Source of the DNA: Dipylidium caninum
Taxonomy: Eukaryota; Platyhelminthes; Cestoda; Cyclophyllidea; Dipylidiidae
DNA: 64,000 nucleotides
Direction: 5' to 3'
NCBI GenBank assembly: GCA_017562135.1
Contig: QEYB01001312.1
Location: 310,001-374,000, forward strand
The position numbers and the translations under genes are program-made. Positions 37,301-47,900 of this stretch are shown piece after piece (positions within the stretch are counted from its first letter, which is position 1; every line of letters begins with the position of its first letter). The notes below the pieces were generated by a model, which was not told the DNA's origin, ran no database searches, and saw only the letters and a program-made list of their open reading frames with translations.

Positions 37301-38269
37301 ACACGCGCACGCACTCACGCGCGAATAACGTGGAATAGTGCAGAAAACTCGGCCCGAGCGGAGGAGGACGAGGCAACAGCAGCAGCAGAAGAAGAAGAGG
37401 GAGAATACGATCAAAGGGGATTGTTGACCACGGGAAGCAATGCCAGTGACGGGAAAATCAGGAGGTACCGCCATCAGCAGTGTAAGTCGTCCTTGTGCTC
37501 CTTCGTCCACTTGCATCAGAGCCCGTTTGGTTTTGGTCAACTGCTCATCCTTCACACAGCACGCCGTATGCGAGGCTTTTCGCCTCCACTAAGTATAAAA
37601 TCTCTCCAGTTAATAAACGTAACGACTATCCGCTCTGAGTAACTAAAAAAGCCATGGCAAAGGCCGCACCGCGTCAACTTCCTCCGCTTCTGCCTCCCTC
37701 GCTTGCAACTGGTCTCCCTTGACCATCCCAGTGCAGCCGCCGGTAAACCACGGAGCAGTGGCCATGCGTGTGGCTGATTGTTCAAGCCCTGCGGGGGGCG
37801 GGAGCGGGAGCGGGAGCGGAGGGACCCCTCCACCTCCGATGCCGCGCCCCACCGCTTTCCCGCTGACCGAGCGCCGGCACCGGGGGGCCGTTGAGGAGGC
37901 AGTGGAGGATGCGCGGCCACCCGCTTCCCTCCACTCCGTTTGAGATATTCAAACCGCGGGAGGAGGCGGAGGAGGCAACAACTTCCTTCCCAAATGCCCC
38001 AAATGACGCTCTCGAGTGGCAGAGTCCACGAGGAGAAACCTCTTCTGCCCCACCACTCCTCCTCGACTGCTACTTCCGCTGGCCTGAGACGCGTTCACTG
38101 GTGTCCAGCGTGTTTAAAGAAAGTATAAATGCATTTGCAGATTAAGACGGCAATGAGCAGACGGAGCGAACCGAAGGTGAGGCCTGTTCGCGTCCATTCT
38201 CGTCCACTGTGCGCATTGCTCGCTCGCATCCATGTTGTCCCACTTGTGCCTCGTCGCTCGCCGCCCCGC

Positions 38270-38299
38270 CACGCCCCTCCACGTCACGCCCCTCCACGT
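38270..38299. repeat. 15-nt perfect tandem duplication
   Basis: Two adjacent copies of CACGCCCCTCCACGT. Each contains a CACGCCCC core of the kind bound by GC-box zinc-finger factors; a regulatory role is only suggested. Confidence 0.85.
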
Positions 38300-38858
38300 C
38301 CCGCCCGATCGGAGCGTCTGTCTGGGCTCCTGGAGCCCCGGCTGACGTGGGCGCACCGACCTGTGCTCGGCCGACTGCCCCGGGCCGGTGCAAGGCGGAA
38401 ATACCGTCCGGGGCCTCTGCGGTGCCTCTTGTTGTGCAGTGACAGTGTCAGTGGGTCATCGCGTAGCCAACACCGTCGTTCGCCGAGTTTCCCGCGCCTC
38501 CTGCACGGCCGATGCTGACACGCGCCACTCGATGGTCGCGGGAGGCCCCGGGGCCCGAACACGCCCCCGAGTCGAGGTCCTATCTGTGCCTCGCGGGACG
38601 CTCGAGGGGACCCGGGGGTCCTGGGAATGCCGCAACCCTCGGCAACCGCCCCAGAGCCTCTTTCCCCTCCGCCTTTCTTCTCGCGCACAGAAACACTTGA
38701 GTGGGTTTGGAGGAGGACTTGTCACAACACGCCCAGAAAAGCATGCGCCCACACGCACACACACACAAGCACACAAGCACAAAAATCCCAGCATCGCCAT
38801 TCGCCAGCCCACTTCTTGGCGTCAGCGGAGTGGGATCAGACGCATTAGTCGTTCCAAG

Positions 38859-39350
38859 ATGGTGAGGGAGAGGACACGGATGGAGAATGGCGTCCTGACC
38901 GGGCCGAGACCGCGGGACATTGACCTGAGCCCCCAATTCCTCCTCCGACGCCACGAGCGTCGGCACGTGGCACCTCCGCCCGCGCCGCCACCGCCGCGGA
39001 TAGAGCGAACCCTCTCGTGGGAGTGGAAGGCGGCACAGCCCGACAGGCCGTCCAGGGAGAGTGTGTACCAGGGTCTGCCCGGCACCGTGACGCTTCCCAC
39101 CGCCTACTTCGGCGAACCGGACCGCCGGAGGCAGTGGCGCTCCCTACGTTCTGTCCGGCCTGCGCCGAGGACTGGGAAGCCCTTTTATCCACCTGGGGGT
39201 CGCCCGGTCGCCCCTCCGGGAGGTGACCAAGTTCCAGGTGGCCATGGCCAGGTCGCTGTACCAATCGCCTGCCTCGCGACAGTTCGTCAGGGCGCGCGCG
39301 CTCTCAGACCCCCTCGGGGCGTCGGTTTCGAGAACGAACCACCCCAGAGG
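38859..39350 (+). CDS. Doubtful coding-like stretch, unknown product
   Basis: From an ATG at 38859 (AAGATGG) one plus frame reads a Pro-rich start and then 'IERTLSWEWKAAQ' and 'SVYQGLPGTVTLPTAYFGEP' (to about 39135). The next frame over continues with 'TFCPACAEDWEALLSTW' (to about 39205), and the third with 'EVTKFQVAMARSLYQSP' and 'SRQFVRARALSDPLG' (to about 39320). These segments have balanced amino-acid composition and G/C-ending codons, unlike the Arg/Pro-rich shadow frames around them. That would fit one exon interrupted by two small indels, or separate exons. I do not recognise a family. Because G+C-rich DNA makes open frames cheap, this may still be non-coding. Confidence 0.2.
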
Positions 39351-40714
39351 CGACTTTCATCGGCGAAATTCCCTCCCTTGCGTAAGATTTCGTACCGCGA
39401 TTCCTTTCCCCTCCGTCCTTGAAGTTGATATTTTGCCACTGAGATGTTGAGGGCACCTACAAATTGTAAAAGGTCAGTCTTTAAAGTGCCACTGAGCTGA
39501 ATGAAGTCAACAGTGTGGGTTAAAGGCCCAACATCATGTGTTTTTTGGAGCCCAAACACGTTTAACGCACTTTCTGGAGTGATAGCAAACTATTTTCCCT
39601 CCCGTTTGGCCTTGAGAGCTGCTGGAGCCAGGTCCACGTGGGCCTGCCGGCTGGTTTGGCGCCTGCTCCGAGAACTTTAAGCTGATTGGCTGAGGCGCGG
39701 CTGCCCCGGGCCGGCGTGCTCCCACGGTGGGCCGTGCGCCGCATGACTCACCCACTCATCGGTCGATCGATGCCACTGCGCAGACAGCCAATCGCTCTCG
39801 CCGCCTGCCCTGGCGAGGGACACGCCGCCTCAGCGGCGAGGCGACTGTGGCAGCCTCCTCTGCGTTACGCAACACGGCGGGGGGCGAGGAGGCCGGGGGG
39901 CGGGGGGGAGACTGAGTGAGTCACTATTGAAAATGGCATCTCGCGTTGCCTCGGCGACCGAAGAGCCGCATTGTGCTAGAATGCGGACAGGGCGCCGTGT
40001 TCGGCCGCACGGTCAGAATGCCAGTGATTCACTTAGCAAATGCGTCTGGCCAAGAGTGCACGTGTATGTTCGCGTTCCCCCCTTTCCCCCGTCCACAGGG
40101 TAGCCAACTTGACTGTTCCCGTCTGCCACATCGACATTGTGTGACGAAATGCGAATTGATCCCCTTCTGGCTCCTTTTTAACGCTCTCACGCCAATCATT
40201 TGGCGTGAACGGCCGCCATGTTAAGTTTTGTTCTTGATCCACATCCACTTGGATGATCGTCTTCATTCTTGAAATTTCGTCCACTCTACAAGCGACCTGT
40301 CAAGATGTGCATGCAAATACTTTTTTTTCATTCATCACTACTTCGACCTCGCCCCTAAATACCTCGAGTGCGCCCCCGTCTCAAGCGACGGGAAGGCGAG
40401 GAGTTGGGCATGCAGGTTTGTGCACCGGCGAACGCATCGCCCTTTTCGTTGTCCTCGCCTGCCACGCGACGCCGCGCCGCGCCGCGCCACGCCGCGTCCC
40501 TCGCGTCCACCGCCTTCTCTGTAACGCATTCCTGCCATTTCAGCGTATTCCACGGCCCCGCATCTCTTCAATCAACTACGTAATTCTAAGTGTCGTCACT
40601 CCGTTGTGACATGCGCATTAGCGCATTTTCATTCCACCTTCGTATTGCACCATTTTAGTCGCCAAGACGTCGGGAACTGAGCTTCCTCCTAGCCGAAGTA
40701 AATTATCTCTTTGC

Positions 40715-40735
40715 CTGTCTGTCTGTCTGTCTGTC
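40715..40735. repeat. (CTGT)n tetranucleotide repeat
   Basis: About five CTGT/GTCT units, about 110 nt upstream of the exon carrying the putative start codon at 40844. Confidence 0.85.
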
Positions 40736-40759
40736 CGCCTCCCCCACTGTTGTGTCTCC

Positions 40760-40783
40760 CGCCCCGCCCCGCCCCGCCCCGCC
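40760..40783. repeat. (GCCCC)n pentamer repeat
   Basis: About four to five GCCCC units. They could act as a GC-box cluster in the promoter region of the 40844 locus. Confidence 0.8.
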
Positions 40784-40843
40784 AGCGCCTCTCCACTAAC
40801 CCTTTCCCTCTTTCCTGCATTTTAGAATGCCAAAGCGACCGCC

Positions 40844-41995
40844 ATGTCTTCAGGTAGGCTAATTTCGGTAACGTCTGACTCCGCCCACCGCCTCTTCTTC
40901 CGCTTTGCTCAGCCCTGCTGCGGCGCATGCATTAGCGACGGCGTCGTTAACGGATGTGTATGTGTGTTTGCGGTCGAAATTTTTGTCCCCACTTCCCGTT
41001 CACTCTCCCGTAATCGAGGACCAGGGGGGGAGGGGGGCGAAGAAGCTGCGCCTCCTCCGTTAGACGCCCCTTTTTGTCGCTGCGAGAGGTCGCACGAACT
41101 CGCGCGTCTGTCGTCTGCATGCTCTCCCTTCTGTCGTAGATCGCTCGCTCAGTGTCCTAAGTGGAGACAGCTTTCGTTTGAGCGGCGGAAAGGAGGAGCG
41201 ACCCCTCGCCACGGACATCTCGTCTCGTCCACGTGCCCCACGTAAGTTTGCACCCCCTGCACCAGTGACTGGTCGATCTCCTCGTGTTCAGCATTGCACC
41301 ACCTCGAAAGACCAATCAAAAACGCCCGATTTATCGATCCGGAGCGCACGTGGCCGCGTGCGCGTGCGCTGAGAGGCGGGAAGGAGGGGGAGGGCGAGCG
41401 GGCGGGCGGGTTTTTGCACTGGTCCTCGTGATTCGTCCCCATTACGCACACGGGGCTACCTGCAGATGCGATAAGAAAACACGTGACAACATCACAAAGT
41501 GGCCACATTCTCTTCATTCCCCTTCCGTGTACACTTCTTCACGAGCATTGCGTTGGCGGATCGTGAGCTTTCACCTCAGAGCCTTCAGCGCTGAACACGC
41601 GAGAATTTGCCGCCCGAGTAACTCACCTGTGGTGAACCTCGCTTATTGTGCTGCCTTGGCTTAAGGCACAAGAAAGGTGTGCCAAGTGCGGCCGATCAGT
41701 GGAATTCGCCGACCGGCTCGAAATTCTCGACGAAGTGCTCCACACGTCCTGCTTCCGATGTGCAGTTTGTGAGTGTCCGCTAGCGTGAGTCCCACTTTGT
41801 CCACGTTTCACTCGGCCTCACTAACCCCAACATCACACGCCGCGGGAGTGGGAGCACGTGGCCCACGACTTCCTTGCTAGTGTCAAAAAGAAAATTGTTT
41901 ATTTGCATTTTAGGGAATCCGAGGGAGTATTCATTTCAAATGCCTGGAATTGCACGACTCACGCCCCCCTCTACCCTCGCCTCGCCATTTCTTAA
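40844..41995 (+). CDS. Short single-LIM-domain protein (alternative product of the 40844 locus)
   Basis: Exons 40844-40853, 41140-41241, 41673-41784 and 41914-41995 join in phase to 102 codons including the stop. The protein has a Ser/Arg-rich N-terminus followed by one complete LIM domain: 'RCAKCGRSVEFADRLEILDE', then HTSCFRCAVC, then the second finger closing with NCTTH. Spacing C-x2-C-x17-H-x2-C-x2-C-x2-C-x17-C-x2-H is canonical. It ends about ten residues later at TAA (41993-41995). The first exon, ATGTCTTCAG, ends in phase 1 and can equally splice to 44703, giving the repeat protein below, so one locus may encode both. LIM domains bind proteins, often at actin filaments. The terminal exon lacks any GT before its stop, so a LIM-plus-repeat fusion is not possible through it. 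Confidence 0.6.
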
Positions 41996-44900
41996 AGGAC
42001 CGCAAACATATGCATGTTTCTTTGCCTACCTCCCCCGCCCCCACTGCACGTCCCATGAGCAAATGCCTTTCCGCCGTGTGATTTGCACCTCAAATGAAAG
42101 TTTTGCTTTTAGGCAAGGACTCGGTCTCCCCAAAAGTGGGTAAGTGGGGCGGGCAGTCAAGTGGGCGTGTTGCCTTCCGAAAAATAAATTTTCTCGCCTG
42201 CGTCTTTCAAGTGGGCAGCGTAGGGCTGGCGGGACTCGCGGGCCGCGGAGGGCTCGAGAGCCTCCACTGAAATGCACCCTCGAAAACGCGGGCTTTTCGC
42301 TCACGCCGCACAGGCTGCCTGCGCGACAAAAATCGATATCGCGTAGCCAATCAGAGCTCGCCTCGTCGGCTGCCCGCATTTGTCCGCTCATGTGGGAAGA
42401 GTCGCGTCCCCCGCCTCTCCCCTTTGAAGTTCCACAGTGAGGTGCGAAGCCGGAGAAAAGCCCCTCTCCGCCTCCCCTCTTCCCCCCGCCGCTCGACCAC
42501 TGCAATCCCCACAAGTCGTTTCATTGGTGGCACTTTCGACGGAGTCGCGGGTGTTTTGCAATTGCCGACGACAAATAGTTACTTCTAACCTCCTTCTTGG
42601 TGTCACCTCATGACTGACTGATATTCCGAATAATTATGGGTTCTTTCTAAGCGGGATTGCGATTTGCTCCATTTGGCCTTCCTTATCCGCAAAAGCAGTC
42701 TATGCGATTTGAAGAAGCCGCCTCTATTGTGATTGAGATGGTGCAGCGGGCTTTTAGTCGTCTCGGCAACTGTGCATATCTCCACCTCCTCGCAGCCCAC
42801 TGCCTGTTCACCTGCTGCATGGCGAGTGGCACACCAGTCTTCCTCGTCTTCCGCGCCTGCATTTGCTCGAGGGTAACTCGCACCGCCAGTCGGCTGCGCG
42901 GTGCGGCGTAATGACACCGACTTTGTGTTTGCATTCCACCTTCCTGTGGCTATTTTGGTCCTGGCATTTCCCCGTGGGCAGCATGTGAGCCCCTACCGCA
43001 GCCGAATTTGCAACTGTGCCAGTATCTCCCCAGTGAATTCCCCCATGCCTTCTTTGCTGATGGGCGCACAAGACCGACTCGAGGGTAGGCATTTGAGCTC
43101 TTGCTGAGCCTCGGTGCACATCGCTCGAATGGTATCCTGAGTGGACGCACACTGAGACCTTTTTGGCGAGAGGCCTTCTTCTCTATAGGTGGGTTGCTTG
43201 GCCTTCTACGGCGTCTCCTTCGCTCTCTCTCGTTGGCAAAAAACACGTGTTACTGCATTAAAGTGTTATTGTCGACTTGCTCCGAGTCCCTCTCCGCCCA
43301 CGACACAGCAATTCCCGTCTGAGACGCGGTGAGGGAGCGCCTGAGTCCGCTCACCCTCTCACAGTGCCTCGGTAGTAGCGCCACACAAGCGGGTGGCAGT
43401 CCGGCCGACTAGCTTTCGTCCGGCCACCAAGTCCGATGGTCTGCGCACTCTCGGCTTCCTCGGCCCCTCCGGCCTCCCGTCCACCCACTTGCCCCTACCT
43501 TTTCCCCCTCGTCCGAGAAGAGGAGAGCTGCAGACATCCAGTGAAACACGGCAACTGCCTCGCTTTCGTTCGGGTCCACCGCTCCTTGCGGCGCGTCAGA
43601 GCCGTTTTAACTCACTGAAGCTCCGTGGGTGTTGGTGTTACTGCCGCGTACTGTCCTGCAGTAGCGGATGACAATGTAAATTTCATGAAACTTTGCAGTC
43701 GACGCGGTAGTTTGCAGGCAAACACGCAAAATTCCCCCCCCCCCATGTCTGCCGGTGCTCCAACGCAGCCTGAACCGCCGTCTTTCCACGCGAAAGGGAA
43801 ACCCAGGCAATGCAGGTGCCGATGTTTTAAGGGAAGAGGCCCCATTCGGTCAACACGTGATGTCCAAAATCGCCTTTGTTAAATGTTCTAGCCTCAGCCG
43901 AAATGTCGTCGCCTTCACGGCCATGCTGCCGCGTCTCCCGCCTGCCGCGGCTCTCGGACGCGGTGGGTTTGATCGCAGGTCAAGACAGCTCGGCCACCTC
44001 AGCCTCATGAGGGGGGGCGCCCGGTCGTCAGCACCGGCGCCAACCGCTGCCGAGTCTCCTGTGCCCCGGTCTGCGTGGTCGCGTGAACCACGCCTCGACC
44101 CTTCTCCCACGGGTCACCTCTAAGACGAAGGGGCGCACTGGCCGCGTGGCGGAGGAGGCCACTTTCTTCCTCGAGCCAAAATCGCCTTCGTGACTCGCCC
44201 TTTCATGCGTCGACTGTCCCGCCGTCTGCCCCTCCGCAAGCATTCGGTTCCACCGAGCGGTCGGCGTCGAGGCGGCGCGAGGTTTTGAAGACACACACGC
44301 CTCATGCCCTTTGAAAGCGTCTTGTCTGGATTATCTTCGGGTGGTCCCCACAACTGCTTTCGTGCGCAAAGTTAAACACTGGGGGAGGGGGGGGGGGGGG
44401 GGCGGAGCGGAGCGCGGGGGATCTCGGGATGCAGACAATCCCGTCAAGTGATATTCGGGCAGAAAGGGGGTTGGACAGTTCCGCATCCACTTGTGTCCTG
44501 TGAGGTCCCCATTTTCTCCTCCTCACTGGCAGTGGAGTCGAGAAGGCGGAGGAGGTGTGCCGACTTGGCGTGAAAAGCTCTCCACCTGCGTGAGGTTGGA
44601 CGCAACGCTTCCAAGATAAGCGGCTCGTGAGCGGGTGATTGTGGCTTTCATGCCAACTGGGGGACCGGATTTCCCCTCGCCAACGGTCCATTTATGCTGT
44701 AGGAAACAACGTAGACGATGAGAAGAAGAAGGGTGCCAAGGAGTCAGAGGCGCTGAAGGCGGCAAGAGAGGTCACCAAGGTGAGCCAAAACGTTGCCGAC
44801 GCGGCCTCCGTGGCCGGCGGCTCCGGGGCGCGGGCCTCCGACATTCGCAACCGCTTCGAGAAGGGCGAGAGTTTCCAGGAGGCCGACAAGACCAAAGAGG

Positions 44901-47900
44901 TGCGGAAACGGAAGACCAAACTGAAGTACGCGGGCGTGGGCACCATGAAGGATAAGTTCATGCAGGAGGCGGCGCGAGCGGTGAACGGGTCGCAGGACGG
45001 CGAGCCGCGCAAGCTGAAGGAGATCACGCCGCCGAGGGAGGGCGTCGCCGTCGGCGTGCTGGAGAGTCAGCCGGCGCCCAGACCGGAGGGTGTGGAGGTC
45101 GCCACCACCGGGGAGGCCACCGTCACCGACTACATTGGCATCGGGAAGAAAACTAAGGACGTGAGGGAGCGGTTCAAGCGCCTCGAGCAGACGGGGGGCG
45201 TCGTAAGTGACCTCGTCTTAAAACAATTGGTGGGGCGCGGGTGAGAGGCGAGAGAAGCCTCCTCTCCCGACTCCCCTCCGCTCACTGTGCCGCCTTTTTT
45301 ATCACGTCTGAGCCAAGAGGCCACCTTCGCCGCAGTCTCTCCGCGTTCGTACCAGCTTCTCTTAGCCATAAATGCTGTATTCGCTGATCGCCGTCCGTAG
45401 GGGAGGGTGGCGGTTGAAACGCACCCCGACGAGGGCTTCTCTGCACGCTCTTCTGTCTCTGACCTCGACACTCAATCGCGGGGAGACCGCGAGAATACCG
45501 AGCGCTGATTACGGCGACTCCCACCTCGGGAGTCTCTGCGACGCTCCCCTCCCCTTCTCGGCTGACAGAGGAGCCAGCCAGCGGCCAAGACATCATTGGC
45601 CGGCGTGTCCGCGATCCCTGGAGCTTTCGACGGCCTTTCGCGTAGGGGCAGTGGGAGAGAATTCCTCCCTGACGTGTCTTTACCTATTTGCGTGTGTATT
45701 TGCGTGTGTGTGTGTGTGTGTGTGTCGGTCAGCCACTTCGCGGTCGAGACGGCAGTGGGGAAGAGGAGGGACGCGCTCGTCTGAACACACAAAGTCCAGT
45801 CTGCACGCGATGAAGTCGAGATCGCGGGCGGCATTTTCGCCCTTTGGGCGCCGGCGACTGAAACTACTCTCGGGCCGGAAAAGGCCGCCGACATTTGCAG
45901 AGGACGTAAATGCCAAAGGGCCACAGTTGGTCGTTCTGTTGGACGCATTCGCTGTCTCGTCAGTTGCCTTCAGGGTGAGGGAGAAAGGTCCGAAAGACCT
46001 GTTGCCCCGCTTTTCGCCCACTTTCGCCTGTCCGCAGCACCGAGAGGCGACTGTGTCGCCCACGCGATGGCGTGGATACCTCAGAACTCCCCGGAAAGTC
46101 TCCACAGGGGAGGAAATGGACGGGGGGGAGAGGAGGCGGCGAGGAAGGAGGGAGGCAACGAGAGCCAGAAAGACGAAGACGTCAGACCTCATCCAGACAA
46201 GATAAGATAGGCCAGAAGACAGTCCATCGCGTGTCGTCAGAGGCGGGTGGACAACCTCAAACTGTGGCGATTCAGCTGCCCGTCGCCACTTTCACATGCC
46301 ACTGTGTCGCTTTGTTTGAGCAACTTGCCTCCAATCAGCCTTGAGTGGACGCCTTCGAAACCCCGATCGGCGAACGACTCCCCACGGGGGTGGAGGCGAT
46401 GCAGAGGCAACGCGCCTCGCGGTCTCACGGTGCCCGTCGAGGCGCGAGTGGAGTGGAATCGCGCCATGGGCTTCCATTTGCCCGGAATGACACTATCAGC
46501 GGACGGGGAGTGCATGCGGTCTTTGTCGTTGTTTGCTTTGCCCGACCCGAAGTGTCACTCCTGTGTGGCCGCAAACTGACACTAAAACCTGCGCTCGCTA
46601 CCTGGAGGAGGAGGAGGAGACGCGTGGCGCCGTGGAGACGCACAACCCCTCGGCTGCGTAGGTGATGATCTGTCACTGTAGCACCGAATAGCCGCTGGTG
46701 AGGGTGTGCAATGAGAAGGGTTGTGGCTGTCGGGTGAAAAGGATTTCCTTTCCAGATCAGCAACGACCCCCCCCCGCCCCCGCCCCCCAAATTGATTGAC
46801 AAGACCTCTTGACAAAACTGCGCTCGTCGGAGGACCAAAGCTTGGCGGAATTTGAAAAGTAGGGAAAATTATTTGTGACTGAATTACACTGTGTGCTCGG
46901 TTTTTACTCAGACCGAGGAGGAGAGTGACGAGAAGAAGCCGATGGAGTCGGAGGAGCTGCGGCAAGTCGCGACGGAGGCCACTCGCTCCGCCAAGGCACG
47001 GTGGAAGGACATCGAGTCGGGCAAAGTGGAGACGAAGATAGAGAAGACGAAGATCGACCTGGGCGCCAATGTGAGTTGCGTGCTGGTCTCCGACCGGCGG
47101 GGGTTTTTTTGCCTGATCCTCTTCCTTTCCCCTTTTCAACTGAATGACGACGGGGTTGCCACAGGCGAGCGTCGAAGCCAACGCAAATTGTGGAGAATGC
47201 AAACAGGCGGGTCAAAAGCGGGAGCGCGTATAGGCCTAGCGATTCTAGCCTCACCATCCAGGTGCTGTAGAGAAAACGACAACATCCTCAGTTAATATAG
47301 AGTTGGTGGCTTATTAGCTTTTAATGTAGAGAGGAACTTAAAGCCGACCAAAGTGACATTAATTTTAGCCAATTCACGGGTTCGCATCCGTCCCGGTTTG
47401 GTTTGGTGCCCCGTTAGGACATCGAGGCCAAACTCGCCAAATCATCTACTCACTGATCTGAGAGGCAGACGAGCCTCTTCCGCGTTGGTTTCCCCGGTTC
47501 TGTCCCAAAAAGGCGGTCTGTGGCGGCATGCCGTTCACGATCAACGGTCGGGTGCCCCGTTCGAGCGGGGTTCTGCGACGCGCTCCAGTGGCAGCGCCGA
47601 ATTCTTCTCCTCTTCGTTAAGCAAGCGAGTGGGTTGCCGCATTCCCCCCGTAGTCAAACAATGATGTACAAGACGCAGGAAGCCAGGCGTCTCGCTTAGG
47701 TCGTGCTGCTCTCTCTACCATGGTCAGCACGACATGGAGCCTTCCAAGCGAAGGGGATTAAACCGCTGACTCCCACTTTGCCCGCGATAGCGCCGTAGAT
47801 GGCGACTGGGCATCGGCCCTGTAGCCACCTTCAAGGTGGAGTCCGAGGTGATGCCACACCATCGAGGTTCCCACCAAACTCACACAGGAGTTCGGACAAT

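Larger units (their letters stand above)
30274..40843. other. About 10.6 kb largely G+C-rich region without a supported gene
   Basis: The region lies between the acceptor of the minus-strand LIM exon and the first exon of the plus-strand repeat/LIM locus. It may contain 5' exons or promoters of either. It includes A+T-richer patches near 30.6-32.6 kb and 36.3-37.1 kb, a 16-bp perfect palindrome (31298-31313), a 15-nt tandem duplication (38270-38299) and short pentamer arrays near 40.5 and 40.77 kb. Only 38859-39350 reads at all like protein; see the separate entry. Confidence 0.45.

Noticed and set aside
42104..42136. Alternative continuation of the LIM exon at the TTTTAG near 42114
   Set aside because: It encodes no zinc ligands. 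The acceptor at 41913 gives the 17-residue spacing and final C-x2-H expected of a LIM domain.
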